Source: Jeongeupia sp. USM3 (GTDB taxonomy: Bacteria; Pseudomonadota; Gammaproteobacteria; Burkholderiales; Chitinibacteraceae). From it: a DNA stretch of 64,000 nucleotides. Positions 21,901-29,679 of this stretch are shown here, piece after piece. Numbering within the stretch: position 1 is the stretch's first letter; every line of letters begins with the position of its first letter. Below the pieces are notes generated by a model, which searched no databases, was not told the DNA's origin, and saw only the letters and a list, made by a program, of their open reading frames with translations. A program made the position numbers and the translations under genes. The DNA lies in the NCBI RefSeq assembly GCF_001808185.1, contig NZ_CP017668.1, forward strand, positions 2,976,001 to 3,040,000, read 5' to 3'.

Positions 21901-23409
21901 TACTCGATCGAAGACCTGGCACAGCTGATTTTCGACCTGAAGCAGGTCAACCCGGATGCGCTGGTGTCGGTGAAGCTCGTCGCCGAACCGGGCGTCGGCA
22001 CGATTGCCGCCGGTGTGGCCAAGGCCTATGCCGACCTGATCACGATCTCGGGCTACGACGGCGGCACCGGTGCGTCGCCGCTGGCGTCGGTCAAGTACGC
22101 CGGTTCGCCGTTCGAGCTCGGCCTGACCGAAGCGCAGCAGGTGCTGCGTGCCAACGGTCTGCGCGGCCGCGTCCGCGTTCAGGCCGACGGTGGCCTGAAG
22201 ACCGGCCTCGACGTGATCAAGGCCGCGATGATGGGCGCCGAAAGCTTCGGCTTCGGCACCGGCCCGATGGTCGCGCTCGGCTGCAAGTACTTGCGGATCT
22301 GCCACCTGAACAACTGCGCGACCGGTGTCGCGACGCAGGAAATCAAGCTGCGTTCGAAGTACTTCACCGGCCTGCCGGATATGGTCGTCAACTATTTCAC
22401 CTTCATCGCGATGGAAACGCGCGAATGGATGGCGAAGCTCGGCATCCGGACGATGGAAGAGCTGATCGGCCGCACCGACCTGCTCGACGTCGCCGCCGGC
22501 GCCACCGAACGGCAGCAGAAGCTCAAGCTCGACGTGCTGCTGAGCCAGGGCGCGATCCCGGCGACCGAGCCGCGTTTCTGCGTCGAGGACAGCAACCCGT
22601 CGTTCGACAAGGGCGAGCTGGCCGAGCAGATGGTCGTCGACGCGCTCGCCGGCATCAAGGCGAAGACCGCGCAGCGCTTCGAGTACGACGTGCGCAACGT
22701 CAACCGCTCGATCGGCGCGCGGCTGTCCGGCGAGATCGCCAAGGCCCACGGCGCCGACGGCCTGCCGGATGACTGCCTGCACATCAAGCTCAACGGTTCG
22801 GCCGGCCAGAGTCTGGGCGTCTGGAACGCCAGGGGCCTGACGATCGAGGTGGAAGGCGATGCCAACGATTACACCGGCAAGGGCATGGCCGGCGGCAAGC
22901 TCGTCGTCTACCCGCCCAAGGGCAGCGGCTTCAAGTCGGACGAGGGCGTGATCGTCGGCAACACCTGCCTGTACGGCGCAACCGGCGGCGAATTCTTCGC
23001 CGCGGGCCGTGGCGGCGAGCGGTTTGCCGTGCGCAACTCGGGTGCGACGGCGGTCGTCGAGGGCGTGGGCGACCACGGCTGCGAATACATGACCGGCGGC
23101 GCGGTGATCGTGCTCGGCGAGACCGGCTACAACTTCGGTGCCGGCATGACCGGCGGCTTCGCGCTCGTTTACGACCGCGGCGAGAAGTTCGCCTACCGCT
23201 ACAACAACGAGCTGATCGACATCAACCTGATCAACGGCGAAGCCTACGGCGCGGTCCGCGCGTTCCTGCGCGAGAAGCTGAACCAGCACGTCGCGCTGAC
23301 GGATTCGTCGAAGGCGAAAGAGCTGCTGGCGAACTTCGACGAAGCGACCGACTACTTCTGGCTGGTCAAGCCCAAGGTCGCCAAGCTCGACGATCTGCTG
23401 AAAGACTGA
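18961..23409 (+). CDS. gltB: Glutamate synthase large subunit, second copy (gammaproteobacterial-like type)
   Basis: A second full-length GOGAT large subunit of 1482 residues, 65 shorter than the first. The nucleophile is again Cys21, in 'FEQDSCGFGLIAQMDDKPSH', which resembles the E. coli/Pseudomonas form rather than copy one. The [3Fe-4S] ligands are C1108, C1114 and C1119 ('CKYLRICHLNNCATGVATQ'). All key blocks are intact, so an active enzyme is expected. The two copies differ along their whole length, so they are old paralogues or one was acquired; codon use is alike. The ATG is set by AAGGG 7 bases upstream. Confidence 0.97.
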   Translation: MDRQSWLGGTLYHPRFEQDSCGFGLIAQMDDKPSHWLVQTAISSLACLTHRGAVAADGKSGDGCGLLFRKPDGFLRTVAAEIGLTLAEQYAAGIVFHANDAALGAASLSNLRNALEGQGLIVAGFRDVPVDIEACGEYALRTLPTIKQVFVNAPAGLDGKVFERKLYQARRLAEKANAADASFYIPTLNPHVLSYKGLVTPDNLPVFYLDLKDERFESSLAVYHQRFSTNTWPQWKLAQPFRFLAHNGEINTVAGNRLWAKAREAIMDSEHLDMDSVRPIVQTNGSDSMSLDNMLEGLMMGGVDIFRAFRMLVPPAWQNVDSNDRDLRAFYEYNSMHMEPWDGPAGLVWTDGRYAGCALDRNGLRPARYVITKDRHLTIASEIGVWNYKPEDVVKKGRVKPGQIVAVDLATGDFLDTETIDNRLKAAKPYREWIKHHAQQLEIADDKGVLPAMDAQTRLTFQKQFQLTFEERDAIVRVLASDGAEAIGSMGDDTPMAVLSEKVRSPFDYLRQQFAQVTNPPIDPIREAIVMSLNTVFGPERNLFVETEDNARRLEVRSPVLSSDKFDTLTSQTDPFYKSATFDLSFVAGETTLKAAIEALQAAVLRSVNDDGTVIVVLSDKNIAKGRLPIPALFATGAVNHALVEAGLRCKTNIIVETATARDPHHFACLIGYGATAVFPYLAYQTIIELVDLGQVDGPLAKATNNFRKGINKGLMKILSKMGISTIASYRGSQLFEGVGIGEEVVGLCLKGTVSRIGGADFADFEADQLKLNKLAFNPMRPLAQGGLLKYVFGEEYHAYNPDVVMQLQKAVQGGEYKEYTKYAELVNNRPVAMLRDLMSLKLDTAKAIAVDEVESVEAILKRFDSAGMSLGALSPEAHEALAEGMNRLGGRSNSGEGGEDASRYGTMKMSKIKQVASGRFGVTPHYLVNAEVLQIKVAQGAKPGEGGQLPGDKVSPLIAKLRCSKPGISLISPPPHHDIYSIEDLAQLIFDLKQVNPDALVSVKLVAEPGVGTIAAGVAKAYADLITISGYDGGTGASPLASVKYAGSPFELGLTEAQQVLRANGLRGRVRVQADGGLKTGLDVIKAAMMGAESFGFGTGPMVALGCKYLRICHLNNCATGVATQEIKLRSKYFTGLPDMVVNYFTFIAMETREWMAKLGIRTMEELIGRTDLLDVAAGATERQQKLKLDVLLSQGAIPATEPRFCVEDSNPSFDKGELAEQMVVDALAGIKAKTAQRFEYDVRNVNRSIGARLSGEIAKAHGADGLPDDCLHIKLNGSAGQSLGVWNARGLTIEVEGDANDYTGKGMAGGKLVVYPPKGSGFKSDEGVIVGNTCLYGATGGEFFAAGRGGERFAVRNSGATAVVEGVGDHGCEYMTGGAVIVLGETGYNFGAGMTGGFALVYDRGEKFAYRYNNELIDINLINGEAYGAVRAFLREKLNQHVALTDSSKAKELLANFDEATDYFWLVKPKVAKLDDLLKD

Positions 23410-23468
23410 CAGCGCCGGGGCGGGCGGTGCCCGCCCGGCGATGCATGCGATGCATTAGGAAATCCACA

Positions 23469-24884
23469 ATGTCCGACGTATTCCAGTTCATGAACGTGGC
23501 GCGCAACCCCGGCGAGAAAGTCCCCGCCGACAAGCGCAAGATCGTGTTCAAGGAAATCTACCAGGCGCTGAACCAGGGCGACGCGGCCGAGCAGGCCGGC
23601 CGCTGCCTGTCCTGCGGCAACCCGTATTGCGAGTGGGAGTGTCCGGTCCACAACTACATCCCCGACTGGCTCAAGCTGGTCAACGAGGGCAAGCTGTTCG
23701 AGGCGGCCGAGCTCTCGCACAAGACCAACTCGCTGCCGGAAATCTGCGGCCGTGTCTGCCCGCAGGACCGCCTGTGCGAAGGCGCGTGCACGCTGAACCA
23801 GGGCGGTTTCGGTGCGGTGTCGATCGGCTCGGTCGAGAAGTACATCACCGACGAAGCGTACAAGGCCGGCTGGCGTCCCGACATGTCGGGCCGGGTCTGG
23901 ACCGATAGGAAGGTCGCCGTCATCGGCGCCGGCCCGGCCGGCCTCGGCTGTGCCGACATCCTGGTGCGCAACGGCGTCAAGCCGGTGGTGTTCGACCGCT
24001 ACGAGGAAATCGGCGGCCTGCTGACCTTCGGCATTCCTGAGTTCAAGCTCGAGAAGGAAGTTGTCGCCACCCGCCGCGAGATCATGGAAGGCATGGGCGT
24101 CGAGTTCCGCCTGAATACCGAGATCGGCCGTGACGTGAGCATCGACGAGCTGCTGCGCGACTACGACGCCGTGTTCATGGGCATGGGCGCGTACAAGTAC
24201 ATGAAGGGCGGTTTCGACGGCGAAGCGCTGCCGGGCGTGATGGAAGCGCTGCCGTTCCTGATCAACAACGTGCGCAACAGCATGGGCACCCTGCCGGACG
24301 GCGAGGCGTACCAGAGCATGGCCGGCAAGCGCGTCGTCGTGCTCGGCGGCGGCGACACCGCAATGGACTGCAACCGCACCAGCATCCGCCAGGGCGCCGA
24401 GTCGGTGATCTGCGCCTACCGTCGCGACGAAGCCAATATGCCGGGTTCGAAGCGCGAAGTCGCCAACGCCAAGGAAGAGGGCGTCGAGTTCCAGTGGAAC
24501 AGCCAGCCGGTCGGCATCCAGCAGAACGCCGACGGCAGCCTGGGCCTCAAGCTCGTGACCACCGCGCTTGGCGCACCGGACGAGAAGGGTCGTCGCAAGC
24601 CCGAGATCGTCGCCGGTTCCGAGCGCGTGCTCGACTGCGACCATGTCATCGTCGCGTTCGGTTTCCAGGCCGAGGCGGCGAGCTGGTTCGACGCGCAAGG
24701 CATCAAGGTCGACGACTGGAGCCGTACCGTCGCGCCGCTCAAGCAAACGTACAAGCACCAGACCAGCAACCCGAAGATCTTCGCCGGCGGCGACCAGGTC
24801 CGCGGTGCCGATCTGGTGGTGCGTGCCGTGTACGAAGGCCGTCAGGCTGCGGAAGGCATCCTCGAGTATCTGGGCGTCTGGTAA
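23469..24884 (+). CDS. gltD: Glutamate synthase small subunit, second copy
   Basis: A 471-residue NADPH-dependent GltD that should partner the second GltB. Cluster cysteines are 'CLSCGNPYCEWECPVHN' and 'CPQDRLCEGACTL'; the nucleotide-binding motifs are 'VAVIGAGPAGLGCA' and 'VVVLGGGDTAMDC'. The sequence resembles the E. coli-type subunit (start 'MSDVFQFMNVARNPGEK') and differs clearly from the first GltD, matching the split seen between the large subunits. A ribosome site (TAGGA) lies 8 bases before the ATG, 59 bases behind gltB2. Confidence 0.97.
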   Translation: MSDVFQFMNVARNPGEKVPADKRKIVFKEIYQALNQGDAAEQAGRCLSCGNPYCEWECPVHNYIPDWLKLVNEGKLFEAAELSHKTNSLPEICGRVCPQDRLCEGACTLNQGGFGAVSIGSVEKYITDEAYKAGWRPDMSGRVWTDRKVAVIGAGPAGLGCADILVRNGVKPVVFDRYEEIGGLLTFGIPEFKLEKEVVATRREIMEGMGVEFRLNTEIGRDVSIDELLRDYDAVFMGMGAYKYMKGGFDGEALPGVMEALPFLINNVRNSMGTLPDGEAYQSMAGKRVVVLGGGDTAMDCNRTSIRQGAESVICAYRRDEANMPGSKREVANAKEEGVEFQWNSQPVGIQQNADGSLGLKLVTTALGAPDEKGRRKPEIVAGSERVLDCDHVIVAFGFQAEAASWFDAQGIKVDDWSRTVAPLKQTYKHQTSNPKIFAGGDQVRGADLVVRAVYEGRQAAEGILEYLGVW

Positions 24885-24905
24885 ACCCCGGCCCGGCCGC
24901 AAAAT

Positions 24906-24932
24906 CCCCGCAACGCTGCGGGGTTTTTTTTT
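24906..24932 (+). terminator. Intrinsic terminator after the second gltD
   Basis: Stem ccccgca / tgcgggg, 4-base loop, nine T. It ends the second gltBD transcript ahead of the convergent TPR gene. Confidence 0.93.
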
Positions 24933-24986
24933 GATGAAGGCGGGGCGTGCGAAAGGCCCGCACGGCCCGGTGCTGCGGTTCGGCGC

Positions 24987-26006
24987 TCAGGCGTAGAGGG
25001 TGAGCAGGTCGCGCAGCAGGCTGAGGTCGGGCACGTCGCCGCTGCCGATGGCGTCGTCGAGCGAGGCCTGCAATGCCGCGAGCCGGCGCTGCTGCACCTC
25101 GGCGAGAGCGGTATTGCCGTCGGCCCCGGCATAAACGATCAGGTCGGCCAGCAGCCTCGCCTCGACATGGCGCATGCCGTCGACCTCGGCGATGTGCAGC
25201 GCACGCTGGATCATGCTGATCGCCAGATCGGGCCGGCCGTGCTGGTGGCGCAGTTGCGCCAGCAGCCCCAGCACCTGCGTCTCGCACCAGTGCGACGGCG
25301 TGAAAACCAGCAGCGACAGCGCTTCCTCGAGCTTCTGCTCGGCCGCCTCGGCGTCGCCTTGCTCGATGTCGACCTGGGCCAGCCGCAACAGCAGCTCGGC
25401 CTGGAAGTGGCTGAACTGCCGGGCCCGGCACAGATCCAGCGCCTGGACGAGAATGTGCCGGGCTTCTTCCTCGCGGCCCAGCACATGCAGGTCCCAGCCC
25501 AGGCTGATTTTCACCTTGGCGATCAGGTGCACGTCGTCGCTCGATTCGAGCTGGCGGTCGGCCGCGCGGTGGAAGGTCACCGCCTCGTCGAGCCCGCCGT
25601 AGGCACTGCACACCTGGCCGAGGCCGATCAGCGCCAGCGCCAGCGTATGCACATGCCGGGTCTCGCCGTCGCAGAGCCGCACGCACTGCGCCCAGTGCTG
25701 CAGCGCCAGCCGGTAGTCGCCGCCGGTGTAGTGGTCGCGCCCGAGCCGTTCCTGTACCGCCGGCTCGAGATGGCGGAGCCCGTACATCTGGCAGCACGCC
25801 AGCGCTTCGGCGAGCAGCACGCTGCCTTCGTTGCGCTCGCCGAGCTGGTCCTCGATCAGCGAGAGCATCGTCGCGGCACGGACCAGTGCTTCGACGTCGT
25901 GCTCGTCGCGGGCGCGCACCAGCACCGGCGCGCACTGGCGCTTGGCGGTGGTCGGGTCGCTGAAGACGATGCGTTCGATGTCGTTGAGGGTCTGGAGCAG
26001 GGCCAC
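24987..26006 (-). CDS. Tetratricopeptide-repeat protein of unknown role
   Basis: A 339-residue protein built from alpha-helical pairs with TPR-like spacing, for example 'ALALIGLGQVCSAYGGLDEA', 'LGWDLHVLGREEEARHILVQ' and 'LLLRLAQVDIEQGDAEAAEQ'. It has no signal peptide and no extra catalytic domain. Such proteins are scaffolds; similar all-TPR halves occur in signalling proteins with a C-terminal output domain, but none is fused here. The start is a GTG without a clear ribosome site, so the N-terminus is uncertain; an ATG at codon 47 is another option. No neighbour explains its role. Confidence 0.7.
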   Translation of the reverse strand: MALLQTLNDIERIVFSDPTTAKRQCAPVLVRARDEHDVEALVRAATMLSLIEDQLGERNEGSVLLAEALACCQMYGLRHLEPAVQERLGRDHYTGGDYRLALQHWAQCVRLCDGETRHVHTLALALIGLGQVCSAYGGLDEAVTFHRAADRQLESSDDVHLIAKVKISLGWDLHVLGREEEARHILVQALDLCRARQFSHFQAELLLRLAQVDIEQGDAEAAEQKLEEALSLLVFTPSHWCETQVLGLLAQLRHQHGRPDLAISMIQRALHIAEVDGMRHVEARLLADLIVYAGADGNTALAEVQQRRLAALQASLDDAIGSGDVPDLSLLRDLLTLYA

Positions 26007-26597
26007 AGGCTTTGCCGGAAGGAGTAGGGCGTTACCCTTATTCTAGCGCCGCCGCCGGCAAAACATGCGGCCGAACGCCATCGTCCCGAGCGCAAGCTCA
26101 GAGCGGTGCGCAATCGCAGGCGCTGTATCGGCACCGCTCCCGGCCAGCCGGAAAGCGGCGAGACCGGCCTCGAAAGGCTGGCGGCCGCCAGCGGCTTCGG
26201 CTCGGTCGAAAGCCTGCGGGCGCATTTCCGACGGGTGGTCGGCGTCGCGCCGTCGGTCTACCGGCGCCGTTTCGCCGTGGCGTGATGCCGATTGCACCGG
26301 CAGACCGCCACCAGACTTGATCCAGCGCAAGCAATCGCAAGGGCCGTAGCGGAACTATTTGCGGTTACATGATGACGGGATGACGGTAAAAAAAGGTTGT
26401 CGATCAGCAAGCATTGTCACGAGCGATGTCTGCTGCCGGCACCGGGGACGGCCAACACGGCAACCCTGCACCCTTGATCAATACCCATCAAGTTCGAGAT
26501 CGATAACTGCTCCAGCCCCGTGCCCGGAGTTGCACCGCGTTTGCCGCGGTGCCGCTGTTATCCCCCCGGATGGGCCAATCAAACCTGGAGGCAAACC
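26007..26597. other. Long intergenic region with a gene remnant
   Basis: This 591-base stretch lies between the TPR gene and the peptide transporter. Its first half holds the remnant of an AraC-type regulator (listed separately). The second half (26286-26597) shows no gene and is somewhat richer in A/T, and should hold the promoter of the transporter gene. I did not find a convincing -35/-10 pair or terminator there. Confidence 0.5.
26157..26285 (+). pseudogene. Remnant of an AraC-family regulator (C-terminal helix-turn-helix only)
   Basis: Read in frame up to the TGA at 26283-26285, this stretch encodes 'TGLERLAAASGFGSVESL' then 'RAHFRRVVGVAPSVYRRRF'. That is the second helix-turn-helix and the C-terminal end of a GlxA-like AraC-family activator (typical form: VAxxxGFGSxxSLRxHFRRxxGxxPxxYRRxF). 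The sequence upstream in the same frame does not encode the first helix-turn-helix or the effector domain, and there is no start codon with a ribosome site. The rest of the gene has been lost, leaving about 42 codons. Confidence 0.75.
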
Positions 26598-28091
26598 GTG
26601 GCCGGCAATTCTTCCCTGAGCCAACCCAAGGCGTTTTACCTGATATTTTCGATCGAACTGTGGGAACGGTTCGGTTACTACGGCCTGCAGGGCATCATGG
26701 CGGTGTACCTCGTCAAGATGCTCGGCCTGCACGAGGCCGATTCGTTCACGCTGTTCTCGTCCTTTGTCGCGCTTGTCTACGGCCTGATCGCCGTCGGCGG
26801 CTGGCTCGGCGACAAGGTGCTCGGCACCAAGCGGACCATCATCCTCGGCGCGATCACGCTGGCGGTCGGCTACGCGATGATCGCGTTCTCGAATCACCAG
26901 GTTTCGTGGGTCTATCTCGGCATGGGCACGGTCGCCGTCGGTAACGGCCTGTTCAAGGCCAACCCGGGGTCGCTGCTGTCCAAGCTCTACGACAAGGACG
27001 ACCCGCGCATCGACGGCGCGTTCACGATGTACTACATGGCGATCAACATCGGCTCGTTCTTCTCGATGCTGGCGACGCCGTGGCTGGCCAAGGAGTTCGG
27101 CTGGGGCGTGGCGTTCTCGCTGTCGGTCGTCGGCATGCTGATCACCATCGCCAACTTCCTGCTGTGCAAGAAGATGGTCGCCCAGTACGGCTCGGAGCCG
27201 GACTTCAAGCCGCTCAACCTCAAGTACCTCGCTTACGTGATCGTCGGCATCGTCGCGGTCTGTCTGGCCGCATCGTGGCTGCTCAAGCACCCGACCGTCG
27301 CCAACTACGGTCTGGCCGCGATCTCGATCGGCATCGTTGCGATCTTCATGAAGGAAACCTTCGCGCTGCAGGGCGCGGCGCGCAGCAAGATGATCGTCGC
27401 CTTCGTGCTGATGGTCGAAGCGGTGATCTTCTTCGTGCTCTACAACCAGATGCCGACGTCGCTGAACTTCTTCGCGATCAACAACACCGAGCACAGCCTG
27501 CTGGGCTTCGCGGTCCAGCCCGAGCAGTTCCAGGCACTGAACCCGTTCTGGATCATGATCGCCAGTCCGATCCTGGCGATGGCGTACAACAAGCTCGGCG
27601 ACAGGCTGCCGATGCCGCACAAGTTCGCGATCGGCATGGTGCTGTGCTCGCTGGCCTTCCTGGCGCTGCCCTTCGGTGCGCGCTTTGCCAACGAGCATGG
27701 TCTGGTGTCGGCCAACTGGCTGGTGCTGAGCTACGCGCTGCAGAGCATCGGCGAGCTGCTGATTTCGGGCCTCGGTCTGGCGATGGTCGCGCAGCTGGTG
27801 CCGGAACGGCTGATGGGCTTCATCATGGGCGCGTGGTTCCTCACCACCGCGGCGGCGTCGGCAGTCAGCGGCATGGTCGCCGGCCTGACCGCGGTGCATG
27901 GCGACGTCAGCAACGCGCAGCAGTCGCTGGCGGTCTACAGCGACGTGTTCATGAAGATCGGCATCGTCACCGGCGTGATCGCCGTGCTGATGATCGTTAC
28001 CGCGCCGCTGCTGGCGCGGATGATCAGCGGCGCCAAGGAAGTCGACGCCTTCGTGGCAGAAGGCGAGCTGGCCGCACAGCGTCCGCAGTAG
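26598..28091 (+). CDS. POT-family proton-dependent di/tripeptide transporter (DtpA-like)
   Basis: A 497-residue inner-membrane importer of the major facilitator superfamily that couples di- and tripeptide uptake to protons. The start 'SQPKAFYLIFSIELWERF' contains the ExxER motif of POT proteins, and 'GYYGLQGIMAVYLVK', 'GNGLFKANPGSLLSKLY' and 'FFVLYNQMPTSLNFFA' are close to E. coli DtpA/B. About 14 hydrophobic segments are visible. I chose the GTG start because GGAG lies 7 bases before it; an upstream in-frame ATG would add a non-membrane, non-conserved tail. The gene stands alone, with peptide supply possibly coming from secreted proteases. Confidence 0.93.
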   Translation: MAGNSSLSQPKAFYLIFSIELWERFGYYGLQGIMAVYLVKMLGLHEADSFTLFSSFVALVYGLIAVGGWLGDKVLGTKRTIILGAITLAVGYAMIAFSNHQVSWVYLGMGTVAVGNGLFKANPGSLLSKLYDKDDPRIDGAFTMYYMAINIGSFFSMLATPWLAKEFGWGVAFSLSVVGMLITIANFLLCKKMVAQYGSEPDFKPLNLKYLAYVIVGIVAVCLAASWLLKHPTVANYGLAAISIGIVAIFMKETFALQGAARSKMIVAFVLMVEAVIFFVLYNQMPTSLNFFAINNTEHSLLGFAVQPEQFQALNPFWIMIASPILAMAYNKLGDRLPMPHKFAIGMVLCSLAFLALPFGARFANEHGLVSANWLVLSYALQSIGELLISGLGLAMVAQLVPERLMGFIMGAWFLTTAAASAVSGMVAGLTAVHGDVSNAQQSLAVYSDVFMKIGIVTGVIAVLMIVTAPLLARMISGAKEVDAFVAEGELAAQRPQ

Positions 28092-28107
28092 GCACCGCCA
28101 ACAAAAC

Positions 28108-28190
28108 CCTGCTGGCGGCGTTGCGTTCACTTGCCGTACTTGCCGTACTTGCTTGTACTGTCTGCGTTTCGCGTGCCTTGCCAGCACCAG
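28108..28190. repeat. Small inverted-repeat element with 9-base tandem repeats
   Basis: The gap behind the transporter gene holds two exact copies of acttgccgt (28129-28146) plus a partial third. They are bounded by tgctggc (28110-28116) and gccagca (28180-28186), an inverted pair about 63 bases apart. The function is unknown; it may be an extragenic repeat. Confidence 0.35.
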
Positions 28191-28226
28191 TTTCACTGGG
28201 TTTCATTAGCGACGCCAAGCGTCAAT

Positions 28227-28248
28227 GCCCCGCAATGCGGGGCTTTTT
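28227..28248 (+). terminator. Intrinsic terminator after the peptide transporter gene
   Basis: Stem gccccgc / gcggggc with a 3-base loop and five T, placed between convergent genes. The T run ends one base into the chrA-like gene's stop codon on the other strand. Confidence 0.88.
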
Positions 28249-28769
28249 CACATCCAGCCGAAGGCGCCGAGCACCGCGCCGGCGGCGATCAGCCACAGCG
28301 GGTTGAGCTTGGTCCTCAGCCCGACGATCACCGTCAGCCCGGCCAGCAGCGCCATGCGCAGGTTGCCGCTGCCGGTCGAGAGCAGCAGGACGCCGGTCGC
28401 CAGCGTCAGCGCGATCGTCAGCGGCGCTAGCGCGCGGCGGATCAGCCGGTGCCATCGGTGCTCGCGGTGGCGGTGGCCGTAGTGTTCGACCGCCAGTGCG
28501 ATCAGCGACGACGGCAGGCACATCGCCAGCAGTGCCACCAGTGCGCCGGGCAGGCCGGCGATCTGCAGCCCGAACAGCAGCACGAACAGCAGGTTCGGCC
28601 CCGGGGCGACCTGCGCGATCGTGTAGCTGGCGGTAAAGGCCGATTCGCTCAGCCAGTGCTGCTCGGTGACGAGCACGCGATGCATGTCGGGCAGCACCGC
28701 GCTGGCACCGCCGAAGGCAATCAGCGACAGCTGGGCGAAGTGGCCGAACAGCGGCAGGAGCAGCGTCAT
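28248..28769 (-). CDS. Chromate transporter, second half-size subunit
   Basis: A 173-residue hydrophobic protein matching one half of ChrA (CHR family). It has the start pattern 'LFGHFAQLSLIAFGGASAVL', then 'QVAPGPNLLFVLLFG' with the PGPN signature, and four to five membrane segments. Half-size CHR proteins come in pairs that work together, exporting chromate or importing sulfate-like anions. The ATG overlaps the stop of the first subunit gene as ATGA, so the two are translationally coupled. The terminus is normal, so this is a true two-gene transporter rather than a frameshifted chrA. Confidence 0.88.
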   Translation of the reverse strand: MTLLLPLFGHFAQLSLIAFGGASAVLPDMHRVLVTEQHWLSESAFTASYTIAQVAPGPNLLFVLLFGLQIAGLPGALVALLAMCLPSSLIALAVEHYGHRHREHRWHRLIRRALAPLTIALTLATGVLLLSTGSGNLRMALLAGLTVIVGLRTKLNPLWLIAAGAVLGAFGWM

Positions 28770-29314
28770 CGGCGCGCTCCGATCAGGCAGATCAGCAGCG
28801 ACAGCGGAATCAGCACCGCCAGCACCGGCAGCAGCGGCCAGCGCAGCAGCGCAACGGCGACGAAGGCCGCGCCACCGGTCAGCCACGCCAGGCCGAGCCC
28901 CTGTTGCGTGCGCGCCAGCTTGATGGCGGTGAGGATGATCAGTCCGGCGGCGACCGCGGTCATTCCGTGCAGCGCGCCCTGGATCGCCGGAATGCCGGCG
29001 ACGTGCCGGTAGCCGAGGCCGAGCGCCAGCACGATCAGCCCCGGCGGGCCGATCAGCCCGAACGACGCGCTCAGCGCTCCCCTGAGGCCGGCGTGGCGGT
29101 AGCCGAACATCATCGCCAGATTGACGATGTTGGGGCCCGGCAGGATCTGGCCGGTGCTGAGCAGGTCGGCGAACTCGGCATCGTCGAGCCAGCCGCGTTC
29201 GTCGACCAGCACTCGCCGTGCCCACGGCAGCACGCCGCCGAAGCCGATCAGCCCCATCCGGGCGAAGGTGCGGAACAGCGTGGCCGGGGTGATCGGCAGC
29301 GGGGTGGCCGGCAT
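28766..29314 (-). CDS. Chromate transporter, first half-size subunit
   Basis: A 182-residue membrane protein of the CHR family, homologous to the other half of ChrA. 'FARMGLIGFGGVLPWARRVL' and 'LLSTGQILPGPNIVNLAMMFG' are the conserved blocks, the latter again with PGPN. It forms a pair with the overlapping downstream gene. The family exports chromate by the proton gradient, though many members have unknown physiological anions. It is divergent from the glycine-riboswitch gene. Confidence 0.88.
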   Translation of the reverse strand: MPATPLPITPATLFRTFARMGLIGFGGVLPWARRVLVDERGWLDDAEFADLLSTGQILPGPNIVNLAMMFGYRHAGLRGALSASFGLIGPPGLIVLALGLGYRHVAGIPAIQGALHGMTAVAAGLIILTAIKLARTQQGLGLAWLTGGAAFVAVALLRWPLLPVLAVLIPLSLLICLIGARR

Positions 29315-29426
29315 GGTTAAAACCGTAACTAATCTGACACGCCATCGTAACGCCCTCCGGCTTTCAGATTGCCTTCAGCGTGCGATGCGAGGCATGCGCG
29401 CGACACCTGCGGCCCGCATGCTGCCG

Positions 29427-29455
29427 TTGACCGTGGCCGGTGCGGTCGGGATAAT
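29427..29455 (+). promoter_or_regulatory. Sigma70-type promoter of the glycine riboswitch transcript
   Basis: TTGACC and GATAAT boxes with 17-base spacing. Transcription would start near 29462, exactly where the first stem of the riboswitch begins, which supports the assignment. Confidence 0.75.
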
Positions 29456-29458
29456 CCG

Positions 29459-29676
29459 CGGCTTCGCGGGAGAGTGGCCCGGCCTGAGTACCGGTCGCGG
29501 GTCCGCCGAAGGCGCAAGCTCCCAGAATCGCTCAGGCAAACGAACCGCGAAGCCAGTATCAGGCCAATTGGAGAGAGGCCGGCAACGCCGGTCCACCGAA
29601 GGGGCAATGCGCGGTCCGCCGCGCCAAACTCTCAGGTAAAAGGACAAGGGGAGAGGCCGCAAACACTTGCGGAGCC
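29459..29676 (+). ncRNA. Tandem glycine riboswitch
   Basis: Two glycine aptamers in series. The first (about 29461-29553) has 'cgggagagtggcc', 'gccgaaggcgcaagctccc' and 'tcgctcaggcaaacgaac', and its base stem is gcttcgcg / cgcgaagc. The second (about 29568-29650) has 'ttggagagaggccgg', 'accgaaggggcaa' and 'actctcaggtaaaaggac'. These are the conserved glycine riboswitch consensus blocks. Behind them a 6-bp hairpin ccgcaa / ttgcgg (29657-29672) overlaps the GGAG that would be the ribosome site of the next gene. This suggests translational control, with glycine binding freeing the site (inference; most glycine riboswitches turn genes on). Confidence 0.95.
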
Positions 29677-29679
29677 CCC

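Noticed and set aside
26012..26349. Short open frames around the AraC remnant
   Set aside because: Most are in frames other than the remnant's and encode low-complexity Arg/Ala-rich sequence.
28248..29345. A frameshifted chrA pseudogene
   Set aside because: The two frames have proper starts, an ATGA overlap and each a full half-domain; half-size CHR pairs are a known normal form.
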